NCBI GenBank assembly: GCA_017467745.1
Contig: JAFUKV010000035.1
Coordinates: forward strand, 1-13,552
Reading direction: 5' to 3'
Length of the DNA: 13,552 nt
Origin: Bacteroidaceae bacterium
GTDB taxonomy: Bacteria > Bacteroidota > Bacteroidia > Bacteroidales > CHK158-818
Shown: positions 1 to 7,186 of the stretch, piece by piece
How positions within the stretch are numbered: the stretch's first letter is position 1
Layout: every line of letters begins with the position of its first letter
The notes under the pieces: model-generated
Database searches by the model: none
Seen by the model: only the letters and a program-made list of their open reading frames with translations
Told to the model about the DNA's origin: nothing
Made by a program: the position numbers and the translations under genes

Positions 1-475
1 CATCAATAACGTTCAACGCCAAAAACGCAACCTCGAACGTATCGTTAATAGGGGCAACTATTTTAGGGTTGTTTGTAACCTTCACCGCAGCGGATGTACG
101 CCCGTGAAACGATTTCTGAAATGCTATCACTTTTTTCTTTCCGGTTGCAAACGAAGCCAACTTTAAAGCATTTTCATTGGCTTCTGCCCCTGAATTGATT
201 AAAAACAGCGAATAATCGTCATAACCTGACATTTTTCCTAACTTTTCGGCCAACTGCACTTGTAAACTGTTTTTTACCGAGTTAGAACAAAACATCAACT
301 TTTGCGCCTGTTCTATCAACTTTTGCGTGTAATACGGATGAGTGTGCCCCACCGAGATAACGGCATGGCCACCATACAGGTCAAGATATTCCTGACCTTT
401 GTCATCGTAAGTATAACATCCTTTTCCGCTGACAATTTCTATATCAAACAACGGATATACATCAAATAAATTCAT
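1..475 (-). CDS. argD: Acetylornithine (or succinylornithine) aminotransferase, N-terminal part, cut by window edge
   Basis: This is a class III PLP-dependent aminotransferase that would convert the N-acylglutamate semialdehyde made by ArgC into N-acylornithine, using glutamate as amino donor, in the cytoplasm. My own translation from the ATG at 475 gives 158 residues with no stop before base 1; a full enzyme is about 375-400 residues, so the C-terminal half with the PLP lysine lies outside. Visible landmarks are the N-terminal YGGHAVISVGHTHP segment (about residues 34-47), the SGAEAN phosphate-binding motif (95-100) and SFHGRT (122-127), whose Phe stacks on PLP in this family. The start lies 12 bases after the argC stop, so it is the fifth gene of the arg operon. 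In Bacteroides the pathway is known to use succinylated intermediates, so the acyl group cannot be told from this fragment. Family call is firm; acyl specificity is open. Confidence 0.93.
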   Translation of the reverse strand, partial: MNLFDVYPLFDIEIVSGKGCYTYDDKGQEYLDLYGGHAVISVGHTHPYYTQKLIEQAQKLMFCSNSVKNSLQVQLAEKLGKMSGYDDYSLFLINSGAEANENALKLASFATGKKKVIAFQKSFHGRTSAAVKVTNNPKIVAPINDTFEVAFLALNVID

Positions 476-487
476 GCTACATCTTTT

Positions 488-1456
488 TTAAAATCCTACG
501 GGTTTCAGGTGCAAACCTACTTTTTCTTCCAATCCGAACAACAGGTTCATATTGTGCACAGCCTGTCCCGAAGCGCCTTTCAACAAATTATCTATAATAG
601 AAGTAATTAACAACTTATCTCCATGTTTCTCTAAATGCAACAAACATTTATTCGTACCGACAACTTGTTTCAGGTCTAAGTTTTTATCTACGATATGAGT
701 AAACGAATGATCGTCATAATACTCTTGGTACAATTTTATAATCTCAGGTAACTCTACCGGGCAATCCAAATATGCCGTAACAAAAATTCCTCTGGCGAAA
801 TTTCCCCTTACCGGAATAAAATTGATATGCGACGAAAAACTATTTTGCAATTGTTGCAAGCTCTGCCCTATCTCAGCCAAATGCTGATGCGTAAACGGCT
901 TGTAGATAGAAATATTGTCGTTACGCCAACTGAAATGAGAAGTAGGCGACGGCTTTTGCCCCGCACCGGTAGAACCGGTAATAGCATTTACATGTACATC
1001 GTTGTTCAACAACAAATTTTTCGCCAACGGCAACAATGCCAGCTGTATGGCAGTAGCGAAACAACCCGGATTAGCTATATGTTTCGCCCGCACAATTCGT
1101 CGTCGGTTCAACTCGGGCAAACCGTACACAAAATCATGTTCGGGCGATTCCATGCGATAATCCATAGAGAGGTCTATCAACCGAAGCTCTTCGGGCAATG
1201 TATGGCTCTCCATAAATTTGCGCGTATCGCCATGCGCCGTACAGAAAAACAGTACGTCTATCTGATCGAAAGGAGTTTGTTCGGTAAATGTAAGATCCGT
1301 TTCGCCATACAATCCGGAATGCACATCGCATATTTTATTGCCCGCATTACTGGAACTGTTTACAAATACAATCTCCACATCGGGGTGATTGATCAATAAT
1401 CTGATTAACTCTCCGGCAGTATAACCTGCACCGCCAATTATTCCTACTCGTATCAT
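488..1456 (-). CDS. argC: N-acetyl(succinyl)-gamma-glutamyl-phosphate reductase
   Basis: This enzyme reduces N-acyl-gamma-glutamyl phosphate to the semialdehyde with NADPH, the third step of arginine/ornithine synthesis. The 322-residue protein begins with the Rossmann dinucleotide-binding segment VGIIGGAGYTAGELIRLL (residues 4-21). The catalytic cysteine is Cys132 in the family motif NPGCFAT (129-135). A GSTGAGQKPS loop (161-170) and the conserved His191-Gln-His region follow, and the C-terminal part has IPVRGNFARGIF (about 214-225), matching the usual substrate/dimer region. Length fits the shorter ArgC type (about 310-350). It lies between argG (57-base gap holding a perfect hairpin) and argD (12-base gap), clearly in one transcription unit. 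Starting at the ATG at 1456 puts the Rossmann glycines at the expected distance from the N-terminus. Nothing looks damaged. The acyl group (acetyl or succinyl) is not decidable from this sequence. Confidence 0.97.
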   Translation of the reverse strand: MIRVGIIGGAGYTAGELIRLLINHPDVEIVFVNSSSNAGNKICDVHSGLYGETDLTFTEQTPFDQIDVLFFCTAHGDTRKFMESHTLPEELRLIDLSMDYRMESPEHDFVYGLPELNRRRIVRAKHIANPGCFATAIQLALLPLAKNLLLNNDVHVNAITGSTGAGQKPSPTSHFSWRNDNISIYKPFTHQHLAEIGQSLQQLQNSFSSHINFIPVRGNFARGIFVTAYLDCPVELPEIIKLYQEYYDDHSFTHIVDKNLDLKQVVGTNKCLLHLEKHGDKLLITSIIDNLLKGASGQAVHNMNLLFGLEEKVGLHLKPVGF

Positions 1457-1477
1457 TTCCTGTTTCTTATTTTTACA

Positions 1478-1498
1478 GGACGGTCGTACAGACCGTCC
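1478..1498 (-). repeat. Perfect palindromic hairpin in the argG-argC gap
   Basis: GGACGGTC and GACCGTCC form a perfect 8-base-pair, GC-rich stem around a 5-base loop (1486-1490) inside the 57-base gap between argG and argC. On the transcribed minus strand no U-run follows, so it is unlikely to be a simple terminator. Its GC content stands out against the A/T-rich surroundings. It could be a REP-like palindrome or an RNA-processing or mRNA-stabilising hairpin between two cistrons. No second copy was seen in this window. Confidence 0.6.
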
Positions 1499-1513
1499 CT
1501 CTATAAATCTGAT

Positions 1514-2713
1514 TTATTTTTTATTTTTATTTTGTACCGAATAATATATCTTCATCTGGTTACCGAGAATTTTGGTAAAACCTTTTACATCGTCGGCAGT
1601 CCATGCTTTATTTACTTCACCGTATTCGCCGAAATCTGATTTCATCAAATCGAAATCACTCTGAACGCCCACCAACACATAGTGATACGGTTTCAGGTTT
1701 ATAATTACACGTCCGGTTACATTACGCTGCGAACTTTCAAGGAAAGCCTCCATATCACGCATTACCGGGTCAAGATACTGAGCCTCATGCAAAAACATTC
1801 CGTACCACGTACCTATTTGATCTTTCCAATATTGTTGCCATTTAGTCAGCGTATGCTTTTCAAGCATTTTATGCGCATTGATAATAACCATCGGCGCAGC
1901 AGCTTCAAAACCCACACGACCTTTAATACCAATAATAGTATCACCGATATGCATATCGCGACCGATAGCATATTTAGAAGCAATCGCCTCAACGGCACGG
2001 ATAGCGTCTACTTTATTTTCGTACGTTTTTCCATTAACGGCCGAGATTTCACCTTCCGCGAAATCGAGCGTCAAAGTTTCTTCACCGGTAGCCGTCATTT
2101 GCGAAGGATAGGCTTCTTCGGGCAACGTTTGGTCAGAATGCAACGTTTCTTTTCCCCCGATACTTGTTCCCCACAAACCCTTGTTAATAGAATACTCCAT
2201 TTTGGTAAAGTCTGCCACAAAACCATGCTTTTTCAAATAATCTATTTCATATTCGCGAGTCAACGTCATATCGCGAGTCGGTGTCAAAACTTTAATATTC
2301 TGAGCCAATACGTTAAATGTCAAGTCAAAACGAACTTGGTCGTTACCGGCTCCCGTACTACCGTGAGCTACATAATCAGCTCCGATTTCTTTCGCGTAAT
2401 TGATGGTGGCAATAGCTTGGAAAATACGTTCGGAACTAACCGAAATAGGATAAGTACCGTTACGCAAGATATTACCGAACACCATATATTTGATACTTTT
2501 ATTGTAATATTCCTGAGTAATATCGAGCGTTACATGTTTTGTAGCGCCCAATTTGTATGCGCGTTCTTCTATCGCTTTCAGTTCTTCATCGCTGAAACCG
2601 CCCGTATTGGCAATAGCCGTATACAATTCGTAACCTTTCTCTTCTGTCAGATATTTAGCGCAAAACGAGGTATCCAATCCTCCGCTAAATGCTAAAACTA
2701 CTTTTTCTTTCAT
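1514..2713 (-). CDS. argG: Argininosuccinate synthase
   Basis: This enzyme joins citrulline and aspartate with ATP to give argininosuccinate, AMP and PPi, the penultimate step of arginine synthesis. The 399 residues match the usual family length. The N-type ATP pyrophosphatase loop AFSGGLDTS lies at residues 8-16 and the AHGSTGAGNDQVRFDL segment, which binds ATP, citrulline and aspartate in this family, lies in the first half. Later conserved stretches include YSINKGLWG and the IGIKGRVGFEAAAP region. The C-terminal PYHYVLVG segment fits the synthetase domain, and the protein ends in a short lysine-rich tail. The ATG at 2713 places the P-loop next to the N-terminus as expected. It sits 8 bases downstream of the GNAT gene stop, so the two are almost certainly co-transcribed and perhaps translationally coupled. 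A 337-codon open frame on the opposite strand is a shadow. Confidence 0.98.
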   Translation of the reverse strand: MKEKVVLAFSGGLDTSFCAKYLTEEKGYELYTAIANTGGFSDEELKAIEERAYKLGATKHVTLDITQEYYNKSIKYMVFGNILRNGTYPISVSSERIFQAIATINYAKEIGADYVAHGSTGAGNDQVRFDLTFNVLAQNIKVLTPTRDMTLTREYEIDYLKKHGFVADFTKMEYSINKGLWGTSIGGKETLHSDQTLPEEAYPSQMTATGEETLTLDFAEGEISAVNGKTYENKVDAIRAVEAIASKYAIGRDMHIGDTIIGIKGRVGFEAAAPMVIINAHKMLEKHTLTKWQQYWKDQIGTWYGMFLHEAQYLDPVMRDMEAFLESSQRNVTGRVIINLKPYHYVLVGVQSDFDLMKSDFGEYGEVNKAWTADDVKGFTKILGNQMKIYYSVQNKNKK

Positions 2714-2721
2714 TTCGTCTT

Positions 2722-3315
2722 TTACTTTGTAGGTTCATTATTTTTATCTTCCGTTTTTTCTTCGTGATGCTCGTTGTGCGGATTATGCGGATCATAAAGC
2801 ATACCGGTACACAAGCACATACGCCGATTGGTACGTTGCAGAATATCGTAATTGACACAACTCTGACAACCTCTCCAAAACGCGTCATCATCGGTTAATT
2901 CAGAAAAAGTTACGGGACGATAGCCCATCTCCGAATTGATTTTCATTACCGCTAAACCGGTAGTCAAACCGAATATTTTTGCATCGGGAAATTTTTCGCG
3001 AGACAACTCAAACGCTTTCCTTTTGATACGTTTAGCCAAACCGTGCCCACGGTAAGACTCAACTACTATCAATCCGGAATTAGCCACATATTTTTTATTG
3101 CTCCAACTTTCGATATAACAAAAGCCTGCGAATTTATCGCCGTCAAGAGCAATAATAGCTTTTCCTTCAAGCATTTTTTGTTTTACATATTCGGGTGAAC
3201 GTTTCGCTATACCCGTACCTCTTATTTTGGCTGCTTTCTCAATAGTATCGAGAATCGTATCTACATAAGCCAAATGATTTTCATTTGCTACAATTACTTT
3301 AATTGTATCTTCCAT
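2722..3315 (-). CDS. GNAT-family N-acyltransferase of the arg operon with Cys/His-rich C-terminal tail
   Basis: This 197-residue protein has a GNAT fold. Residues 84-102 contain the acyl-CoA pyrophosphate-binding loop, with RGHGLA at 89-94 (the R/Q-x-x-G-x-G/A pattern), after strands around 52-70 and 81-87. GYRP at 131-134 fits the usual C-terminal GNAT strand. Beyond about residue 145 it carries an extension not needed for the fold: Cys150, Cys153, Cys167 and Cys169 (C-x2-C then C-x-C), followed by an acidic, His-rich tail (HNPHNEHHEE, 177-186), suggesting metal binding. Its position between argR and argG, 8 bases from argG, implies a role in arginine metabolism. I infer that it may supply the first-step N-acylation of glutamate (acetyl or succinyl), because no classical ArgA is seen here; that is not proven by sequence. 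It could instead acylate another substrate. Family call is strong, substrate uncertain. Confidence 0.9.
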   Translation of the reverse strand: MEDTIKVIVANENHLAYVDTILDTIEKAAKIRGTGIAKRSPEYVKQKMLEGKAIIALDGDKFAGFCYIESWSNKKYVANSGLIVVESYRGHGLAKRIKRKAFELSREKFPDAKIFGLTTGLAVMKINSEMGYRPVTFSELTDDDAFWRGCQSCVNYDILQRTNRRMCLCTGMLYDPHNPHNEHHEEKTEDKNNEPTK

Positions 3316-3340
3316 TTTTTATTAAATAATTCGTTACACT

Positions 3341-3364
3341 CTGTCGTAAAATATTTACGAACAG
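3341..3364 (-). repeat. Hairpin in the argR-GNAT gap
   Basis: TCGTAAA (3344-3350) and TTTACGA (3354-3360) form a perfect 7-base-pair stem with a 3-base loop, extended by CTG/CAG (3341-3343 with 3362-3364) across a one-base bulge. It lies in the 62-base gap between the regulator gene and the first enzyme gene of the operon. No U-run follows directly in the transcribed direction, so partial attenuation or mRNA processing is more likely than full termination. The role is inferred only. Confidence 0.45.
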
Positions 3365-3377
3365 GTATTTTTCTCTT

Positions 3378-3854
3378 TTACTTTATATTCGGAATAAATG
3401 CCTTTAAAGCATCTGTTATCTCTTCTCTACTGACCCCTTCACGCAATACCAACAAAATGGTATCATCTCCGGCAATAGTGCCAAGAACCTCTTTCGGAGC
3501 ATGATTATCAATATCATAAGCTAATCCTCCCGCATATCCCGGACGGGTTTTTATAACCGCTAACTGCCCTGAAAATTCAATCGAAACAAATCCTGCGGAC
3601 ACACCGCCAAACACCCCGTGATGCTTACGTTGCATGGTCTGTACTCCGGCTCTTTCAGGAAGCACATATGTATATCCGCCATCAACCGCCGCAATTTTCA
3701 CAACCTGTAATTGCTTCAAATCTCGCGACAATGTAGCCTGAGTTAAATCAAATCCTTTATCTTGCAAAATTTTCAGCAATTCATCCTGACCGCCAACACG
3801 GACGGTTGATATAATTTCCTTTATAGCCTGTAACCTATTTCCTTTATTTTTCAT
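3378..3854 (-). CDS. argR: Arginine-responsive transcriptional regulator ArgR
   Basis: This is an ArgR/AhrC-type regulator that senses arginine and binds ARG boxes upstream of arginine genes, normally as a hexamer. The 158 residues match the family length of about 150-160. The N-terminal winged helix-turn-helix spans roughly residues 5-68, with the recognition helix in LTQATLSRDLKQLQVVK (37-53); the SRDL core at 43-46 is diagnostic. The C-terminal oligomerisation and arginine-binding domain (about 85-156) contains GTIAGDDTILLV, with Asp130-Asp131 at the arginine-contacting position. It is the first gene of the minus-strand arg operon and is divergent from the M48 peptidase gene, so autoregulation from the shared upstream region is likely by analogy with other ArgR systems. 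The ATG at 3854 leaves a short basic N-terminus before the first helix, as is usual. Confidence 0.97.
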   Translation of the reverse strand: MKNKGNRLQAIKEIISTVRVGGQDELLKILQDKGFDLTQATLSRDLKQLQVVKIAAVDGGYTYVLPERAGVQTMQRKHHGVFGGVSAGFVSIEFSGQLAVIKTRPGYAGGLAYDIDNHAPKEVLGTIAGDDTILLVLREGVSREEITDALKAFIPNIK

Positions 3855-3932
3855 TTACGATATCCATTTCAAGATATTGACCTAATAAAAGAATTTTATA
3901 GTCTTTGTCTGCATAATTATTCTTTTACGCTG

Positions 3933-3940
3933 CAAATATA
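3933..3940 (-). promoter_or_regulatory. Candidate -7 element of the argR operon promoter
   Basis: On the minus strand this reads TATATTTG, an exact match to the Bacteroidota -7 consensus TAnnTTTG, about 80 bases upstream of the argR start. No convincing TTTG -33 element was found at the usual distance, so the call rests on the -7 element and its position. Confidence 0.45.
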
Positions 3941-3957
3941 TACACAAAATTAGATAT

Positions 3958-3976
3958 TATGTATATTTAAAGCATA
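3958..3976. promoter_or_regulatory. Possible ARG-box-like operator upstream of argR
   Basis: TATG (3958-3961) and CATA (3973-3976) form inverted arms around an A/T-rich core (19 bases overall), resembling the ARG-box layout of TG and CA arms around A/T bases but one base longer than the 18-base enterobacterial consensus. It lies just upstream of the candidate argR -7 element, where a repressor could block polymerase. Any A/T-rich stretch can produce such half-matches, so this is tentative. Confidence 0.25.
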
Positions 3977-4045
3977 TTTTTTCTCATGCGTTCTTTTATT
4001 TACGGCTTTATTCACTATTCTTCCGAGAACTTATTAAAAAATATA

Positions 4046-4053
4046 TATCTTCG
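4046..4053 (+). promoter_or_regulatory. Possible -7 element for the M48 peptidase gene
   Basis: TATCTTCG differs from the Bacteroidota -7 consensus TAnnTTTG at one position and lies 36 bases before the ATG at 4090, a sensible distance. No clear -33 element is visible. The rest of the 235-base divergent region (3855-4089) is A/T-rich with no open frame I would support. Confidence 0.3.
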
Positions 4054-4089
4054 TATTCAAAATACTTTTTTGTTATAATAATAATTTAT

Positions 4090-4881
4090 ATGAAAAGCAT
4101 TATCACCATTTGCGTCGCATTATTACTTACAGCCTGCGGCAGCGTACCTATTACAGGACGAAAACAATTAACACTCGTATCCGATCAGGAGGTATTATCC
4201 CTCAGTAATCAATCTTTTACAGATTATATGAAAACGGCCAAAATATCTTCAAATGCAGAAAAGAAGCAACAAGTACAACGTGTCGGGAACAATATAGCCC
4301 AAGCCGTAGAAACTTATTTACGCAACAACGGAATGGAGTCTGCCGTCAATCAAATGCAATGGCAATTCGTCTTGGTAAACGATGCAACCCCGAATGCTTT
4401 TGCCCTACCGGGAGGAAAAGTAGTTGTAAACGAAGGCATTCTACCTTACACGCACACCGACGATGGATTAGCCGTTGTTATCGGGCACGAAATAGCCCAT
4501 GCAGTAGCAAAACACAGTAACGAACGTTTAAGCCAACAAATGCTATTGCAATACGGCGGTACTGCCCTCGACGTATTGATGCAAAACAAAACGGCAGTAT
4601 CCAGACAATTGGCAGCCAGTGTATACGGTCTGGGGGCACAAGTAGGCGTTATGCTGCCATTCTCCCGAAAACAAGAATACGAAGCCGACCGCTTAGGACT
4701 GATATTTATGGCAATGGCTGGTTATGACGTATATACAGCCCCTAAATTCTGGTCAAGAATGTCGTCTTTAACCTCCGAAAGCGGAGGTACACCCGAATTT
4801 ATGAGTACACACCCCTCCGATGCCAATCGGATAAAACAAATAAACGCATCTATCCCCGAAGCGTTGAAATATAAAAAGTGA
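4090..4881 (+). CDS. M48-family zinc metallopeptidase, predicted lipoprotein (LoiP/YggG-like)
   Basis: This is a predicted envelope protease of peptidase family M48, related to the E. coli LoiP/BepA group. Residues 1-16 form a lipoprotein signal peptide with lipobox LTAC, the lipidated cysteine being Cys16, so the mature protein should be anchored in the envelope. The zinc site is HEIAH (133-137; His133 and His137 ligands, Glu134 catalytic), with the third ligand Glu196 in EYEAD (196-200). An ALPGGKVVVNEGIL segment (105-118) and a late STHPSDANRI motif (239-248) are typical of these proteins. The 263 residues match the minimal M48 lipoproteins without TPR repeats. By family, it likely degrades or helps quality-control misfolded envelope proteins; the substrate is unknown. 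It is the only plus-strand gene here and appears monocistronic. The ATG at 4090 is set by the signal peptide; no Shine-Dalgarno is visible. Confidence 0.95.
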   Translation: MKSIITICVALLLTACGSVPITGRKQLTLVSDQEVLSLSNQSFTDYMKTAKISSNAEKKQQVQRVGNNIAQAVETYLRNNGMESAVNQMQWQFVLVNDATPNAFALPGGKVVVNEGILPYTHTDDGLAVVIGHEIAHAVAKHSNERLSQQMLLQYGGTALDVLMQNKTAVSRQLAASVYGLGAQVGVMLPFSRKQEYEADRLGLIFMAMAGYDVYTAPKFWSRMSSLTSESGGTPEFMSTHPSDANRIKQINASIPEALKYKK

Positions 4882-4959
4882 AAGATAAACAACAGAAAGG
4901 TAACTATATAATTGCTTTACAGCGTGAATCCGGCTAAACAATAAAGCATATTAAACTAT

Positions 4960-4998
4960 AATCCCCTTATAAATCTCATAATCGTTTATATGGGGATT
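4960..4998 (+). terminator. Imperfect hairpin after the M48 gene, possible terminator
   Basis: AATCCCC (4960-4966) pairs with GGGGATT (4992-4998), and inside it TATAAA (4968-4973) pairs with TTTATA (4985-4990), separated by one T-T mismatch and closing an 11-base loop. It begins about 80 bases after the peptidase stop, between convergent genes. Only a short T-run (TTT) follows, so termination strength is uncertain. Confidence 0.4.
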
Positions 4999-5019
4999 TG
5001 CTATAAGAATATATAATCA

Positions 5020-5062
5020 CCTAACAAAAATAACGTTCTCTAAAAGAAGGAAAACGTTATTT
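5020..5062 (-). terminator. Rho-independent-like terminator after the 7TM-HD gene
   Basis: AAATAACGTT (5028-5037) and AACGTTATTT (5053-5062) form a perfect 10-base-pair stem with a 15-base loop. Read on the minus strand, the stem runs into TTTTTGTTAGG, giving a U-run right after the hairpin. It starts about 25 bases past the stop of the 7TM-HD gene. The same 11-base tail follows the pfkA terminator. Confidence 0.7.
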
Positions 5063-5087
5063 CAAATACATTCGACCAATTGCCCGA

Positions 5088-7142
5088 CTACACTTTCAGT
5101 TCCGGATAACTGATACGAGTATGGTAAATTGTTTTCAACTTTTCAATAAATACTTGTTTTATCGTTTCAATATCCCTAAAACTCAGCGGAGTATCTTTTA
5201 GTAAATTATCTCTTACCTGCCCATTAACGATATTTTCTACCAACTGGGATATAGAGGCTTCCGTATATTCTTTCAAACTTCTTGAAGCCGCCTCCACAGA
5301 ATCCGCCATCATCAATATAGCCGTTTCTTTCGTTGTAGGATTAGGTCCCGGATAAGTAAACAATTCATCCTTTATTTCTTTATCGGGATACTTATTCTTG
5401 AACGAGTTATAAAAATATTTCGTTTTTCCCTGCCCATGATGCGTTACGATAAAATCTTTTACACGTGGAGGCAATTGAATACGGTCTGCTATTTTTATTC
5501 CGTCTTTTACATGAGAAATTATTATCTGAGCGCTTTGCTCATACGTCAATTTATCATGCGGATTAATACCTCCGCTCTGGTTCTCGGTAAAAAATGCCGG
5601 ATTAGCAAGTTTCCCTATATCGTGATAAAGAGCGCCGGTACGCACAAGTTGCGCATTCGCGCCTATCTTGTTAGCCGCTTCGGCCGCAAGATTGGAAACT
5701 TGCAAAGAGTGCTGGAACGTTCCGGGACAATTCTCTGACAATTGTCTGAGTATAGGAGAATTGATATCGGAAAGCTCTACCAACGTTACATTCGAAATAA
5801 AGCCGAACATCTTTTCCAACAAATATATCAACAGATAAGCAAATAAGATCAATACGCTATTTATACCGAAGAACAAAAACATCTGCAAATTGATTTTCGA
5901 CCAATCCCCTTCTACGACCAACGTATAACCCACGTAACAAACACAATACGTGCAAAATACGATAAAAGAGCATCTGACAAGTTGAGACCGTTTTACCAAA
6001 TCGCGCAAACTGTATATAGCCGCCATCGCTACCATAACTTGTAAAAAAATAAACTCTAAGGGAAAAGGTGCGGCAAATGCCGACAATAAAATAGCGATTA
6101 ATCCCGTATAAAGCGCAACCCGCGAATCGAGAAACGTACATACAATTACAGGCAAGATAGCAAACGGGACCAAATAAATACCCAATACCCGAAAATCGAC
6201 AGCGATGTAAGATACCATTGTAATGCCGACAATCATCAACAAAACAAACAGAACACTGTTTAAATGAGAAAACATCCGCCACCGAAACATCCGCATAAAC
6301 AGGTATAGAAACACAAAAAGCGCACAGACAACAATGGTTTGTCCCAACAACGAAAGCCCAAACTTGGCGCGATTAACGTTTTTCTTTAACGATACGGTTT
6401 CAAATGAATGTAAAATTTGGTACGTTTGAGGTGAAACAATTTCTCCGCGATCTATTATTCGCTCTCCCGTCTGAACCATACCCGACGAAACCGCTATTTT
6501 TTGCAACAACTCTTGCTTAACTTTTTCTGTTACAACACTATCGTACAACAAATTCTCCACTATAAAATTGTTCAGACCGCAACTTTGCAACAGATGCTTA
6601 TCATAATCCGATTCCGCCGCACGAATAATATATTCATACGCTGTCCGCACAGAAAATATATTGTCCAACTCTACGGGCTTAGCCAAATCGTTTTCAAGTA
6701 TCATAATTTCTCCTTTTCCGTCTTGTTTCAATCTATCGTATTCTGAAACGGAAACAATTCCCTTTTTATAAACGGTTTGTAACGAACGTTCTACCAACTG
6801 AAACAAAGAAGGAGTTATGGATGTACGTAATTTATCGGCATAACTGTTTTTCCATGCTTCTACCTGCAATGCCGACCGGGCAGGCTCTATTTTAAAATAA
6901 GGAGAAAATGTCTGTAAAACGCTATCTTGCTCACGCTTTACAACCTCATCGCTTTTATATACCGGAAAATCGAAAGGGGCTGTCAACAACCCATACTTCC
7001 AAGGCTTTCCTTCTTGAAAATGGTATCTGAATTTTTCTTCACGAGGAAAGAAATAAATCGTCAAGATAACAGCTCCAACAAAAGAAAGAAGCTCAATAAA
7101 CCCCTTTTTATTTAATAAAGATTGCCTTTTTTCTGTTTCCAT
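5088..7142 (-). CDS. 7TM-HD (PgpH-type) HD phosphohydrolase, predicted c-di-AMP phosphodiesterase
   Basis: This is a 7TM-HD membrane phosphohydrolase. By family knowledge PgpH-type proteins hydrolyse cyclic di-AMP to pApA in the cytoplasm. Counting from ATG 7142 (684 residues), one N-terminal membrane helix lies at about 15-32, followed by an extracytoplasmic 7TMR-HDED-type region (about 35-255), then about seven hydrophobic segments between 260 and 444 and a cytoplasmic HD domain (about 465-640). The HD metal motif is complete: His478, His507-Asp508 (YHDIGK), His544, His568-His569 and Asp614. A GTG six bases upstream (7148) gives two more residues; I chose the ATG because the GTG adds only Met-Val and no Shine-Dalgarno favours it. 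It follows rel after about 44 bases and should share its transcript. c-di-AMP as substrate is inferred from the domain architecture. Confidence 0.93.
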   Translation of the reverse strand: METEKRQSLLNKKGFIELLSFVGAVILTIYFFPREEKFRYHFQEGKPWKYGLLTAPFDFPVYKSDEVVKREQDSVLQTFSPYFKIEPARSALQVEAWKNSYADKLRTSITPSLFQLVERSLQTVYKKGIVSVSEYDRLKQDGKGEIMILENDLAKPVELDNIFSVRTAYEYIIRAAESDYDKHLLQSCGLNNFIVENLLYDSVVTEKVKQELLQKIAVSSGMVQTGERIIDRGEIVSPQTYQILHSFETVSLKKNVNRAKFGLSLLGQTIVVCALFVFLYLFMRMFRWRMFSHLNSVLFVLLMIVGITMVSYIAVDFRVLGIYLVPFAILPVIVCTFLDSRVALYTGLIAILLSAFAAPFPLEFIFLQVMVAMAAIYSLRDLVKRSQLVRCSFIVFCTYCVCYVGYTLVVEGDWSKINLQMFLFFGINSVLILFAYLLIYLLEKMFGFISNVTLVELSDINSPILRQLSENCPGTFQHSLQVSNLAAEAANKIGANAQLVRTGALYHDIGKLANPAFFTENQSGGINPHDKLTYEQSAQIIISHVKDGIKIADRIQLPPRVKDFIVTHHGQGKTKYFYNSFKNKYPDKEIKDELFTYPGPNPTTKETAILMMADSVEAASRSLKEYTEASISQLVENIVNGQVRDNLLKDTPLSFRDIETIKQVFIEKLKTIYHTRISYPELKV

Positions 7143-7186
7143 AACCACTTTTTAGAACCTGTTTAGATAAAACTATAAACAAACGG

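Noticed and set aside
827..1399. 190-codon plus-strand open frame opposite argC
   Set aside because: It is antisense to argC, which has all family motifs; the translated product shows no domain or signal peptide.
1682..2695. 337-codon open frame on the plus strand opposite argG
   Set aside because: It lies wholly antisense to a well-supported argG, has a Phe/Arg/Ile-rich composition typical of reverse-frame readings, and shows no recognisable domain.
2685..2898. Short open frames on both strands around the argG/GNAT junction
   Set aside because: They overlap the 3' end of the GNAT gene and the argG start in other frames and are explained by those genes.
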